In this document: piece after piece, positions 24,109-37,670 of the stretch
Layout of the letters: each line of letters opens with the position of its first letter
Numbering within the stretch: position 1 is the stretch's first letter
Assembly: GCA_011009095.1 (NCBI GenBank)
Contig: VTPC01005723.1
Location: forward strand, 127,121 to 191,120
From: Ignelater luminosus
Taxonomy: Eukaryota; Arthropoda; Insecta; Coleoptera; Elateridae
Length of the DNA stretch: 64,000 nt
Direction: 5' to 3'
Translations under genes and position numbers: made by a program
Notes under the pieces: generated by a model
Database searches by the model: none
What the model was told of the DNA's origin: nothing
The model's input: the letters and a program-made list of their open reading frames with translations, nothing else

Positions 24109-25188
24109 TAAAGAAATTGTTTGAACAACTCTGGTACAATTGCTGACATACAATTGAGGGAAGGCAGGTAAACTGACCTGTCCAATGAATGTCTGTATTT
24201 TGTAAGGGTGGAAACAAAATTATCTATTCCTTTCTGGTTTTATGAGTAACTATATTCGACAGAGAAGAACAACAACAGTTTTACGGCATCCTCAACAGAA
24301 ATCTCTAGATAGAGTATAACACAGGTTCTGTGGACATTTCATAAAATACATACTTAGTATATTAAGATGAATTCATGAAAGAGTTATAATCCTAAAGAAC
24401 CTTGGTCAAGGTAAACAGTTGCGCTGATCTTTTAATGATTAATGACAAAATTTATGATTTAAGAGGACATTGTGATGTCTTTGAACTTCTTTTACCTATC
24501 GCTGTATTTTGTGAGTGCAGTCGAGAGACTATCCCTAACATCTGAAAAGGATTCAAATTCTGGAAATTTAAATTTTTTTAATTACCTTTAAAATATACCG
24601 AAACTTTCTGTACGTAACAATTACAGAAACATGCTGCACTGAGGGCACTAACACATTAGAAGCAATTTGAGAGACAGCATGACACCTAATTAACTATCTG
24701 AAAATGCAGAAATGCCTGTATTCTTATTCATTGTATGTTTTACTTATACTTAAACCTAGAATATTTAGAAACTACATACAAAGTGGTTGCTAGTTTATTA
24801 AATATACTTTAGAGTGTAATACTTAATAAAAATCATCACGTTTATAAATTTTGTTTTTATGATAAAATCGTTTGATAATTTTGATGCAAAACATAGCAGA
24901 ATAAAGTTTTTGTTTTGCTTAAAAAAATTTTAATTTTTGAATGGGTAAGCTTGCGAGTTTTTTTATGTCAGAAATTGAGTATTAAAAAGGAAATTTTTCA
25001 AAAGTTAAATATAATTACTTTGATTGATTTAGTATGGATCTTGGATCTAAAGGCTTAAGATCCATTCAATTGTTATCTAGATCAGATCAAAAGATATTCT
25101 TCAAAACGGGACCTAGATCCAGATACAAAGTCTTCCGATGGTATCTAGATCCAGGATCTTGATAGAATCTAGATCCTACCCAACACTG

Positions 25189-27060
25189 ACCAAAGGATAA
25201 GTGTATTTTATCAAATAAACTTATATCAAAAACAAGGTAATTCTCAATCTTTACAGATTCTATTTTCTTATTATTTTTAATGACCGATTTCAGTGTGATG
25301 CATATGCAGAGAGGTCGGATTCATCATGTGATGAGGAAGTTAAGCGCGCGACGGTTATATGCCCTGGGAAGGGGCTGATGTGATCTTCTGAAGGATATTT
25401 GGGCCCAACAAAGTTGTTTACTACAAAAAGTATAAATTACAAACTAAAAGTGAAATCTTCTCTATTCAATAAGTAATAAGCTGATTGCATCAATATACAA
25501 ACTTAATCTTTAAGCTTTAAGACAAATTGAAACACAGTCTTACAGGATGTAAGACAAAATGACAAACTATAACTCTATTTTTTTGCAATTCAGTGTTGTT
25601 TCACGGCTGGATTTATTAGAAAGTCAGAACATTGAACAAAGATGTTATTTATCTTGTAGAATTCTTCTCTATTAATTCTATCTTATGTAACTATTTTTTT
25701 GTAAATAATACACAGAAGAATTCATGTTCTACCAAGTTGTTAAATTTTACTTCAAATGGGTGGTATTCATTTGAAGATGAATACTTTATAGCGGTTTTTA
25801 TACGTATATGATTGAGGAAGTAATTACGGTCTCATTTATGAAAGATTCGCAAGTACAAACTGTAATTTCTATTCCTTAATTATACGGTGTGTTTATCCCC
25901 AGGCTTTCAAAGCGATCGAATATTAAACATATGCAGATTAGATCTAAAAAATTGTGGTTGTTTTATACCACTAACCTAATAGTTTATTCAGTTAAAATTC
26001 ATTTGAACAACACCCTAGGCTGAAATTGTATATAAATTAGTGACTGAAATTATAACTGTATTTAATAGTAATTTTGTTTCACTTGTTTTGTATTAAAAAA
26101 GAAAATTTACAGGTCCCGTTGAATTCGAATTAAAAATTTGCATGTAATGAGTGCAATAACATCTTAAAAATGAGATATTATTTCTTTAATAATCGTTTAT
26201 GAAACTGTACCTTGATCTATCATTAAAGTCCACAAGAACGCACAATTATGCTTGGTTTAAGATAAATTATGTTCAAACGTAGAATAATTTTAATTAGATA
26301 AATTCAAAATGAGATTTAATTCTTTGAAAAATAACAGCGGAAGAAAGAGCTTAAAAATTCCTTTAGGTTGACAATAACATATCGCTTTCCAGTAGTGACC
26401 TTTACATAAATATTTGCACCTACACTTTAAATGCTTATTGCAATTCACAATAATTCTTACTCATAATTTTATATATTGTGGATACAAGAAAAAGAATAAC
26501 ATTTAATTGTATAGAGATATGTATAAAATGCATCCTGCTGACTTTTTCTTACAAGAAACCACAAGATTATTAAATAAATTGCGCGTGTGACTGTTGTACA
26601 AGTTACTTAAATTTATATTGTCTAGGTCATACGTATAAACAATCATTTTGATGCCTACATATAATAAAATTCTTTCTCCATTAAATGGGAAATTTATATC
26701 GTCATCATTCTATTGGACGTCATCCTTAACAGGATTCTGTATGTGTAAAATATAGATATATTTAGATAAATTATATGATGGTGTGGGTAACAGATACATA
26801 TTCTAGGGCTATAAAATAACCTTTGAAAAAGGCATTTATTAAATTCTTTGAATGTGATTTCAATTAAGGGGATGGCTCAAGAAAATATTAACTAATTATA
26901 TCGACAATGATTTACAAGAAATGGTTTCTACAAAAAGGTATAACTGTATAAAATAATTTAAAGACACATTTATATTGAAAAAATGTCATTTAGTGTGGCG
27001 TAATTATTTTTGTACACACGGTCATTAATTGAATTGTGCTATAAAATTCTAATCTAACGC
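25189..27060. other. AT-rich gene-free stretch
   Basis: I see no ORF or repeat I can support here. Confidence 0.5.
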
Positions 27061-27064
27061 TATT

Positions 27065-27376
27065 TTAAGCCTGCATCTCTCGTAATAAATATAACATGTA
27101 TTTTTCAACGATTTTATTTAAGTAATATTTACGGTAGATAACTAAAAGAATGAGTATTAGATACGTTCTCAAATCTCTATGATCGTTTATTTCGTTTCTG
27201 CGTAATTCCAATTCTAGGTATGGTATCTGAACTATTCCTTTGACTAGTATGATTTTGCCTTCAACTAATAATTTATCTCTATCTAATTTTTTAATAACTT
27301 CAAGATTTGCTAGAGTTTGTGTTGAATCAGTTAAAAAATTATAAAACAATTTAATTCCCGCATCCTGTATATTCAA
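27065..27376 (-). CDS. Unrecognised 103-codon ORF, possible exon
   Basis: The frame encodes a protein rich in Leu, Ile and Lys, with a charged first half (KKLDRDKLLVEGK) and a hydrophobic stretch (TYLILILLVIYR) that could be a short membrane segment or an amphipathic helix. Just upstream on the minus strand, ATATACAG precedes GATGCGGG, which could be a splice acceptor, so it may be a last exon ending at the TAA at 27065. I recognise no family. The composition is less random than that of neighbouring ORFs, but a chance ORF in AT-rich DNA is still plausible. Confidence 0.25.
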   Translation of the reverse strand: MNIQDAGIKLFYNFLTDSTQTLANLEVIKKLDRDKLLVEGKIILVKGIVQIPYLELELRRNEINDHRDLRTYLILILLVIYRKYYLNKIVEKYMLYLLREMQA

Positions 27377-27379
27377 ATA

Positions 27380-28465
27380 CGTCGATAAAAAATAAATTCA
27401 TCTATAATAATAACAAAAAGAAAATATTTTGTTTGACATTCTATAGAGAACCCAAATGACCGAAGGTTATCAACATACATCTCTTCTAAAATAAGAAGCC
27501 ATGGAAACATCAGATAATGCAATTATCTGTTTTGCATTTTAAACATTTTCGAATTAATATATCTTGATAATGGAACCTTTCTAGATGACTTACATTAGAT
27601 ATTTTATTTTGTTTCCGCTTTAAATGCAAATAAAATTCCATAGAATTAAAAAAAAATAAGTCAATATAAAAACTGTTATGATGATTGTTCTATTATTATT
27701 AGTTGTTTAGAAATATTTTTTGTCAGTTACGAACAGTATTTAACAAATTATCTATTTACTTGTTTGATTCATAAACAGTGAGTCTTTATCCGAATAGGTA
27801 CATAATAAGAAAATTCAGGAGCCGTGCTTAATACCTTAGGAAGCTTTGCTTAAATAGTTTATGTCGAAAGTCCACTCTTACTCACATTTGTCAAAAAATG
27901 ACCTACCTTTTTAAAGCGTTTATTAATCAAAAGTCAAAAATTCAAACTCGGGTCAACATTTTTTTATTGCTGAAGATCAATATCAAAGAAGAACTAACCT
28001 TGAGATTGACAAAACCAAGTTGTTAGACGAAATGGGTTATTAGACGAATTGACATTAGCCAAATAGGACCTGTGATGACCTGGATGACGTTAGACAACAA
28101 CGGGCGGGAAACTTAAAAACATAAACAATGATAATAGAAAATGCTCAGGCATAATGCCTTCACATAAAATGGATCAGCACAAAACCTTGCCGCTACCTCC
28201 CCAAGCTAACTATGGAAAGGCAAGGGGAGTCAAGTAGAATGTACCGATCACAACTTAGCACTTCAGAATGTGATTGAACTATACAATTGTAATAAATCAA
28301 TAACCTTTGCCTTCGGTTATCCATTTCCAATCTGATCGTGATTGGTTTTGTTTGAAATACTTGAATCCAATATGCCAAGTGACATGCAGTCCATGGAGCC
28401 TTATCGCCTTTTGAAATAAAAAACGGCCTGTCACCGATACTTCTTGTCAATGACGATGATGTCTT
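27380..28465. other. Gene-free stretch
   Basis: No supported gene. The segment at 28190-28450 is somewhat GC-richer, and its 85-codon ORF has no recognisable similarity. Confidence 0.45.
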
Positions 28466-28469
28466 TCTT

Positions 28470-28740
28470 TGTTCGTTTATTTTTATTTGGTCTTATTCTT
28501 CTTTTTTTTTGGTGTTATTCTTTTTTTTTCGTATCTTGGCCCTTTATTTTTATTTTTCTATTTGTAGAATTTCTTGGGGTTTGTTTTATTTAAAATAAAA
28601 CAAAATAATTGTTTGAAGAATGAAGACCCAAATTTAAAGAAAAAATCAGTGGTGCTGCTGGCGGAGCGGATGCTGCTGGAACTGGTTGCTTCTTCTGGAA
28701 GTTTTTTTTCCAACTGAGTGTGCTGCGATCACTGCCGAGT
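28470..28740 (-). repeat. LINE 3'-end-like repeat (related to 57110-57560)
   Basis: A T-rich tract (28470-28620) is followed by GCTGCTGG-rich sequence with GCTTCTTCTGGAAG and an AACTGAGTG. The same order, T-rich tract then GCTGCTGGA then GCTTCTTCTGGAAG, occurs at 57110-57560. There it lies directly downstream of a LINE coding end on the minus strand. I infer that this is the 3' UTR and A-rich tail of a related, 5'-truncated LINE copy. Confidence 0.4.
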
Positions 28741-28744
28741 TTAC

Positions 28745-29795
28745 TGACCCGAGTCTTTTTTTATTCATCTCAGATCGGGCTGAGCTGTGAGCGGAGACAC
28801 GGATTAGACAATATGTTATGAGAGATGATGCTAGTTCAAGCAGTGTATCATACCTATTAATGGACATTCTGGTGTAACACAGAAATCTTGAAGAGTACGA
28901 TTAAATTAAACCTCTGTATGACGTGTAAAACTATCCTTCTAGTGATCTAGTGTCCTGCAAGGTCCTATAAGCAAGAATCATGAGAATCAAGGCCATGATT
29001 TACACAGAATGATCTCACAGGCATAATACATGTAACAGCTGTCGGCAGCAGTCATGCTAAAATGTAAAACAGTTACCGATGTCCGCTACGGCCTTATGAA
29101 AAACTATAAGCAGACACTTTTGTCCACTTTGGTGCTGAATGTGTTGATATTTTTTTGACGTAACCGAAATCTCTTATTCTACGATCTGCTGTAATATACA
29201 TTAGAAATGCAAACATTCAGAATTACGTAGAAAGAGCTAAAATCGTGAAATTTAAAAAGATGCCAAAAGCACCCGCTAAGACGATTTCTGCTAGCTCGCT
29301 CCTAAGGGGGCAAAAAGAGGCAAAATCTATAACAAAAAGTTATATCTTCAAAACATACTTACTATTACTTACTTATTACTGGGTGATTTACAGGGTGATC
29401 CATAACAAACTTATGACATCATCGTCATTTTTCTAAAGCATGGAGGAACTGGTAGCAAACTTATTGTTTGAGATAAGTGTACCACGGGCGATGTCAAGGC
29501 GCTCAGCAAACATAAGGGACAATTACGGTCTGAATAGGGCTGCAACTGGTTTATTGGCAAGAAACTTCAGGCTTTAGACTTTCGTATTCGAGCTTGCTTA
29601 AAGTTGTCTTTTTATGGCTCCATATAGAAACGATTTCATTGAAAAGAGAATATGTGGGTTCATTAAAAGACAATAGCAGATCAAGCAAACTTTTAGATCT
29701 ACCAGCTACCACTCAAAAGAAGCAAAGGACACTTTCCAGAAATCTTCGGAAGAATCGCTCTCTAATACACTTTGCTCTGCAGTGAAAGACTCCAA
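28745..29795. other. Sequence without recognisable genes
   Basis: No supported gene. TACAGGGTGATC at 29389 resembles a DNA-transposon terminus. The stretch just upstream of the Helitron remnant may be part of the same decayed element, but I cannot recognise it. Confidence 0.4.
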
Positions 29796-29799
29796 ATGT

Positions 29800-30530
29800 T
29801 TGATTACAACAATGTACCCAAATATCACACATCTGAACAAAAAAAAGTGCCATTCTTACTTCAAAAAATGAAAAGGTAACCGACATTTGTGAAATGCTAA
29901 TAAACTCTTTTCCCATAAGGAAAGTGGTGCGCCGGTCCGGTCCATTGATTTTGTGATCAAATGAAACGAGGCAATCAATTATGCTACAAATTTATAATTG
30001 TCTTGATCCACCCAGCTTACCATTTCATCGACTTCTGCCTAAAATAGGCGTTCCGGTAATGTTGTGTAAATCATTCAAATTATACAATGGTGCTAGACTG
30101 CAAATCAAGATCTTCTACCACAACGTTATCGAGGACACAGCTTTTATCGGCTGTGCAGAAAGCGAGTACGTATTCATACCATGTTTGCCACTTATCCCCT
30201 CAGACTATTCGTTCAAATTCAAGAAGATGTTTTGCGTAGGTCACAAAGACAGTTCTTTAAGATAGCTATCATAGATCTGAAAAGGATTGCTTTTCCTATA
30301 TCGCTGTTCTCGAGTCAGCTCCTTAAGCGACTTGGTCGTTCTTTCAATTAACAGTACAAATGCAGTGTTCTTGAGTAAGCAATAAATACCTAACGATTTG
30401 TAGCAACTGAGGAGGATTGTTGTTTCTAGGTGATTTTTTGTAGAGAAAGTTAAATTATTCACAGAGTTTTGTACTTGTGTTTATTTTCCGTAAAAGTTAT
30501 GTTATATCATATTCTAGAGCAAATTACGGG
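29800..30530 (+). pseudogene. Helitron RepHel helicase, C-terminal remnant
   Basis: Helitrons are rolling-circle transposons whose Rep-Hel protein ends in a PIF1-family helicase. Pieces of that helicase appear in order across several frames. MYPNI comes first, then AILTSKNEKVTDICEML (29839 onward) and RSIDFVIK with NEAINY. The longest open part (29981-30265) holds LPFHRLLPKIGVPVML, YNGARLQIK and FIPCLPLIPSDYSFKFKK. After about 40 extra bases FPISL and a SQ-LKRLG remnant follow. These match the family pattern LPPH.L.LK.G.P.MLLRN, NGTRL, IPRI.L.PSD and FP..L.FAMTINK.QG. Frameshifts, stops and loss of the last Walker-type motif show that it is dead. The CTRR end of the Helitron was not located. 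Confidence 0.75.
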
Positions 30531-33500
30531 CTACATCAGCTAGTCAGTAATAATTCTTTTTTATATTTGTTTTTTATTTGTTAATTCTATAAGTAACCAT
30601 ACAAAGAAAATAAAAATACATATGTATCTTGAAAATATTGTAAACCAAACGTCGTTTTACGCCTTTATTTTGCACGTAAATGCCGGAATTATTTCGTTGT
30701 TTAAAATGCATAGGCATCCGCACTCTACGTGTTTTTTTATCGACACCTTTAATTGTTTTTTTTTTGTAAAGATAATAATAGTATAGGTCTCTTAAAAAAG
30801 CATATAGACAATAAAATTGTTCTCTAAAACATTTTTATAAGCCGACGTTATTGTAATTCATTAGCAGAAGTGCAAACATATGTATAGTTCCACATTTACA
30901 TAGGTTATTTGCATAGCTAATTACAGCTATTGTCTGGATATTAGTGTCGCTGAAGAGCGCACAACACCTGGAAAGTGTTTTAGCGAGCGTAGGTTCTTTG
31001 TTTGTTTCCTAAAAAAATTATCGACTTGTGGGTGACTTCTGTGTATGACTTTTACCATAAATCATCGCACTGTGGGTTTTAATACTTTTTTGTAACATAA
31101 ATTATTTATCGTTTAGCACGCTATTGATTTACTAATACATTAAAGTAATCGTCAATTCCGGGTATAATCTTTTAAATGAAACAATAATTATAAATAAAAA
31201 ATTCTCCGATATTATAGTGACAAAAATATTAATTATTATTTATTCCGATTATTATTGTTGCTTAATATTATTAGTATTACTATTGGTATTAATTATTGAT
31301 TATTACCGCAACCTTATTCATAGTTTTTTCCCACTACTCGGGCTATTCCTAAATTGTTTATAAGACGTAATGTGGTTTGTTCTTTTGTTTTAAACTACTT
31401 TATCTTAAAACAGAGAGTACTTCCATTATTTATTTGTTTATTATTTATAGGTATGTTATAATCAACTCTGTTAAATTATTATGAGGAGAAATAAATGGGC
31501 AGTTATTAACTATACCTTTTCTATAGGGGTTACAAGGCAAAACAATTTGCCAAATGTAAAAGGAATATTAAAAACAGACAACAGAAGTTTAGTTATTAAT
31601 TATAAACTCCATTTGCAAACTTACAATATTCTCTTAATACCAATTACTTCAAAATTTCCAGGAAGTTCATCGTCGTTTATATTGGTACCCCTGTGAACCT
31701 ATCTTTGATGATTGACAAATATACATCTCTTACCCAAAAAGGTTACTACAAACTAAAACAAAAAGAAAACCAAAAAAATCTTGTTATTGTTACAAAAAGT
31801 TTGTATGAGTTTATGCCACCATATCTGATGATATATTTAGTCATTATGGCTGGCGGTGGTGTTACGGTGTAGAAATCTCATAATAGGTTGCTCAGTGATA
31901 ATTACGTTGATAATCCTGAGCAGTAGTGCAATTCCTGTTACTTACGGAGCGGAAACGTTCAGTGACTGCATTGTCAGCAACTCAACCCTTTAAGGTCCGC
32001 TGAGTACCAATGAAAGCGTCCAATAAAATATCGATGGGTTAATTAGAAAGTTCTATTGTAACAGATACGATACTCAATCCATACTCAATACTGGATATAG
32101 AAAAGTAAAGATTTCTAAATGCAATGCATGTTAGAACATCTAACAGAAAGAAATGTGTAGATGTCTATAGAAATTATAAAAGCAGGACTAATAATAACTA
32201 AAAGGCACATTACACAGCTGTTACAAGCAAGAAGGAGTTTTTAAGTCCTCGCCCGTAAACTCATTGCCACCACACTAGCTCAAATAAGCCGGAAAGAGGG
32301 TGGTTCGACAATAGTGCCTTGACAGATTTAATAAAGAAACTAAATAATCTTCCTCGTCCTCCAAAGTGAAAGTACGCTAGTGTTTGCTGCGTGGATGTTT
32401 CTAAAGACTAAAATAAATGAGCAAAACTCCTGGTCGTTCCGTCGGAGGTGACATTCACCAGTTGTGCTACAAGCCTTCATAAGCCTGAGAAATGCTAATA
32501 AATTTACTTTAAAGCATCTCTTCAAATCGGCACAAATAACACAAACAAATCCTTCAATTTCCATACATCACGTTGATCAATGCCTTTACATGCTTTGAAC
32601 ATAAAAAGTCACTTATTTGTCAAATAAGGTAAGAAGATATTTAAACGAGATCATAAACCACTTCAAGAGTGTATCCTTCTCATATTCTTATTTAATTAAA
32701 ATAGTAATTTGTAAAAAATACAGTAACTGAAAATTAAAGCTGTATCAAGATTAATTACCCTACAAACAAATTCCCACTGAATCCAACTTGAAATCTCAAG
32801 CGCGCGTGGTTTAAATGTAATGAATACAATCTTACTACTTACGGAATCTACATCGTAATTTATTTCCGCACGCGCACGTAACTTAACTGTTAAAATCATT
32901 AATTATTATTAATTATGGACCGCACACAATTACGTTACCTTCAGAGCACGTAGCAAATCTTCAATCTTCACTTAGACGGTAAGAACCAGAGGGATCAATG
33001 GCTCCTCTACACAATCCTTTCAAAACTTGTCACTTTTCTCAAAAATATCAGTAACTCGAGTTAAAATAAATTCTCATTTGCAAAGCGCAAATAATAATTA
33101 AAAATACCTCACTTTCTTCACCAGAGTAAGAACTACAAATGACAATCAGGAAGAAAATCCTGTGCTAAATTTAGTAAACTCTCCACAAAAACTTACGATA
33201 AATAAAAAGGATAGACACAAAATAAACTTCTACACTAGGCATATATCCATATAAGGAGTTGATCAATATCTGTATAGTCCGGGAAAACTGCCTGGACTTT
33301 GATGATAAAAATTGGCAACACTAGAAGGCCCTCCAAATTTATTTTAAAAAAATTCATAGCGCAAGAATCAAAAAAGCTAGAAAAATTAACTTGGCAAGTT
33401 TACGTAGGATGCATTTGCACCCTCCTGGGTGGGAATTTTTTCCAAAAATCTAACAATAGAATCTTGACAAACAAATTAAAGCACATGCAGTGTTACTCGA

Positions 33501-36500
33501 TCCGTCTGACTTATTTTCACCGAATTTCAAATTTGAATCTTGTGTAAGAAAAGGAGCGACAACACCTGAGGGACAAGACGACTTCTTCATGTTTTATGTT
33601 GCATTTCCATTTAGCAACTGATCGCAAGACTTTAGTTATGTAAATATTTGTAAAATCGTTTTCTAACTGATTTTATTATTCTGTAAAGAATGATAATTAC
33701 AATATTAAAATAAAGCACCATAAGTTAACATAATTAAATTACACGTTTCTCCTAGTATTAAATTAAGGGTTCATTAGACTTTGACAAAACTATCATATGA
33801 CATACGCTAACTTACATATTCTTTGTTTCTTTACCTTTTGCCTTATTTCTAAAATGGTCTCTTCTGCTATCCGGTAAAATATCATAAATCCAATCATGTA
33901 CCTTGTCCGACTTATAAGTCTTTACTTCATACCGAAAACCTTGCTATTCTACAGCTTAAACCTTGGTAACATAAAACTGAATGTTTTTCTGGAATGAAGA
34001 AGAGGATAGAACATCGACCCTTTTTGCTGAATTAGCTCCTATACTATATTTGACTCCCTGTTTTCCAGATATTCAGTTAAAAACATAAATGTCAATAAAA
34101 ATCCCCCATATTAAATATTTCAACAGTTCATTCATCCACTGGCTTTGGATCCTGCTTGGCCCCAAAGACAAATGGGCTCTTGAGAAAGTTCAGATTTCCT
34201 GATGATCGAGTTCATGTTTGTGTAGATTCTTAGAAGAAGAGCAGATGATTAAAGACGAATTTAATTTAGTGTTCTTAATCTTCTGACTGCTTTAATCATA
34301 CGCCTTAAGTGATGCTGGAGGAATAAATTTTTCTAGGTTGTATCAGGAACTTTTGTGGGAGTTCTAAAATGAAAAATTGAACAAAACACTATTAGTACTA
34401 TTAGCATGATTGTTCTCGAGTAACAAAAATCTTAACTGTGTACGCACTTGAAAGAAAGAAAGGAACGTTACCTTCATAGAACCGGGAATAAAGCGTTTTG
34501 TCATATATTTACAAAATGCGAAGTTGTGCGGGGTGGGGTATAGGCCTTAACATAGAATTTGTTCGACCAATCTTCACTTCTTTTCCTGTCTAAGTATTTA
34601 TGAAAAATCGACATTATGTGTGTTTGACGTTTCAGAGCGCCATTGTTCGTGGTCTTTAATAAACACGACACATATAAATAGAAAGCCCAATCAATTTTTC
34701 TACAAAAAAGCTTTAGGGTATTAGTTACTCTTCAAAAAACAGCATTTTTTAAAATCAAGAACTGAAACACTGAAGCTACACCAATAAAAGCGGTAGCTGT
34801 ATCGAAGCAAATGACGATCAGTGAACGTACTTCATACCAAATGAGTTTAGAGTCTTATACACGATTAAATAAAAAAATCTTAGAAATTCAGAAATTCTTA
34901 ACTAATGAGTTTTCAATTGAGCTATCACATGTCGTACTTGCCATTTGAAGACTTTGGGAATGACTGTCAGAAAGGGAGGAGTTACATAACGTCAACAAAG
35001 CTTATGAGTTATTGTGTTCTTCTCAATACAAAAATTGACCCTTTTCAGGATTTCTCTCATTATAACGAAAAAATTTTTTTCAAGTGGATAGTTTTAACCG
35101 AAGCTCAGTATACATGTAATAGTTAGATTGATTATTTACTTAAAAGTATGTCACAAGAATTATTACGAAGTATCTCATAACATTTCACTGTTAGTCTTTT
35201 CTTTCTCGTGATTATCTTACAAATCACAATATTACGATTGTTATAACAAAATTCTTTATGAGCTTTATTAACTTTCATCCAGTTACACCAACTGAAGATA
35301 GTTTTTTGTTATTTCAAAGGAAGGTCAATCTTAACAATTGGTCTCCTAAAAGGAAAGTAAATTTGCCACATTTGTAACTGTTGTAATTTTAAGATTTTTT
35401 ATTTCTTTAGTGGATTTTAAATTTTGTTTCTGATAAATAGATATATATAAAATAAGAACGCACGTCATTATTTTGATTGAGTGACATATTACTTTATATT
35501 TAGTATACTTGAGAAAAAAAACGATTATAGTTTGTCATTTTTTAAGTAATTACGTGGCACTAATTTAATGTAATTTTAATTATGGGAACTCTTCTCCAAA
35601 ACAGAAAGTAATCACGTGCATTATACATACAAACGAAAACAAAATTTAATTCCTAATTGAAATTCCATTACATTTTACAACCAATAAATAAAAAGTGATA
35701 CTTATAAATTATGAGTTCGTTTCAATCTTTCCTATACGTTTAGAAGTATTTGATAATCATAACTGTAGTTTGAAATTAATTTGAACTTGGTATGATGTCA
35801 TTCCAGATATAAAAAGCGACAGCGGTCAAGAAGAAAATGATTATCAGTTTATAGTAACAGTATCTTCATAATTTCTTCCTGCCTAGTCTAGCAAACTCGG
35901 CGAAATCATTTTTCACGACGTCATAATACCCGTTCTGCTATAACTAAGAAGTTCAAATACGGTCTTGATACAAAAAAATTAACATTAAAAAAGTACCACT
36001 CGCTGCGTATAGAATTATCCGGGAGAAATTTAAATAATCGCTCGTGCACCAAAACAGTAAACCTTTTTTTCCAGAGATTTTAATGCTAAATTATGCGACA
36101 AACCTAAACGCTAATCTGTTAGAGTAGTATATCGCGTTTGCTGTTTGAATAACACCGTGTTAACTAACACAAATGGAATTATAAATTTTTCACCCTTAAA
36201 AGGTAAAGGTTCATTAATGTTACTTAAGTTACATGGGTGTAATTACTTCTAAACGAAAAATTATGACAGGAGAAAGTTTACAGTGAACTTTTCTGTTTCT
36301 AATAGGGAGTAGGTGGTGCTTTGGCTTGTTTGTAATATGTAATTAATTATTAATAGTTTATGAGATATTTTGATTGTTTTAATCTTTTTTATGTCTCTTG
36401 AATTGCCATTTATGTATATTATCGCTTTAAGGTATGCTCATAACTTCTGAGTTTTGAAACTGATTTTGTTACATGAAAAATAACTTTGCCTTCTAATTAC

Positions 36501-37090
36501 TCGGTATATTTTATATTTCATTTTCTATAAAATTACAGGGTGTCTAAGAAACAATTTATAAGAAGGCAAAGTTTTGTATACATAATACCTACCAGCTGTT
36601 TTCGGTCTGTTGGTTTTACGTTGTTAAATAAAACCAATCTTATAGTTTAAAATATTTAAATATATTGAGATAATTATATACTGTGTTAATAGGAATAACT
36701 GGTCAAGACAGATTTACAGTGTTGCTGTTCTCAACGCGTTTATCTCATCATTATTATTATAGTAAGGTATCGTAAACAGCGTTATACTGAACATTGTTTA
36801 AATATCTGTAAAATACTGGGATAGTTGTGTTTTTAATTCTTTTAGATAATTGGAGATTGACACATCCCATCTTTGTCGCCACATAAAATCATGACTACAA
36901 TTAACTGTAAGTAACGTTAAGAGAAATTTATTTGTATGACACTTAATTGTACTTGAATTTAGGTACTTAAGTCAAACACGACATTGTTCAAGACTTAGAA
37001 TTTTAAAATAAGCAACTGAAATGAAATGATCTTCTCTTCAAATTTTATTTCTTACCTTTTACATTATTCAGCATGGAATAAAAAATCAAA
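30531..37090. other. Long AT-rich gene-free stretch
   Basis: No supported gene. There is an ATT-rich low-complexity tract at about 31220-31310. A small GC-richer patch lies at 30945-31000, and TACAGGGTGTCT sits at 36534. ORFs up to 82 codons are present but show no recognisable domain. Confidence 0.5.
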
Positions 37091-37092
37091 TA

Positions 37093-37668
37093 TACAGTGT
37101 GGTTGATTTCTCATTTACATTCATGGATTTTGCAAGAATTAAGCTTTTAGTTTTGTGATCTCTTTTCAACGAGAAAAGGCAAAATGCAATCACAGAAAAA
37201 ACAAAAAACAAAAGTTTAAAGAATAAGTCTTTTAATTAAACACCATGTAGTTTATCGGGTAATTAGATTGATTATGATATTCTGAATACAACACAACTTT
37301 TAGTTTTTCAATTGATCAGTAACAGAAATAATAAGATTACCTAAAGGAGGCCATATTATCCAATAGGTTGTCTAAAACCTAGAGTGCTAAATGAAGAATA
37401 AGCCCCGTGCCGAATCTAATCGTTAAATTTTAATTAAAAAACTAAAAGTGGTGTTGTATCCATAATTTCATAGCCATTCTAATCATTCAGTAAAATGCAT
37501 AGTGTTCCACTTAAAAACTATTCATCATATCACTTTTTTTTGTCTTATGTGTGATGGCATTTTTTAGACCGTTGGAAAGAAACTATCCAACCCAAGTTTT
37601 GGAATTTTTTGAAAAACTTTATTCTGGCAGAATTAATTAATGTGTAATGAAAAATCAACCACACTGTA
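37093..37668. mobile_element. Mariner-type MITE
   Basis: TACAGTGTGGTTGATTTCTC at 37093 and the reverse complement of the right end (TACAGTGTGGTTGATTTTTC) form inverted repeats of about 23 bp with one mismatch. They are flanked by TA at 37091-37092 and 37669-37670. The 576-bp interior has no transposase ORF. TA flanks and the end structure point to a non-autonomous Tc1/mariner derivative. Confidence 0.7.
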
Positions 37669-37670
37669 TA

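Larger units (their letters stand above)
21705..25188 (-). mobile_element. hAT transposon, degraded, with a nested insertion
   Basis: The left end CAGTGTTGGGTA (from 21705) and the right end, read inward as CAGTGTTGGGTA (to 25188), form short terminal inverted repeats of hAT type. Both ends carry many subterminal copies of GATC-TAGATAC-like motifs, as in other hAT elements. The eight flanking bases on the two sides (accgtatc and accaaagg) agree only at the first three, so the target duplication has decayed. Without the nested 739-bp element the length is about 2.7 kb, normal for an autonomous hAT. Confidence 0.75.

Noticed and set aside
29713-29916. 67-codon minus-strand ORF over the Helitron remnant
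   Set aside because: The plus strand carries specific helicase motifs over the same bases, so this is an antisense shadow.
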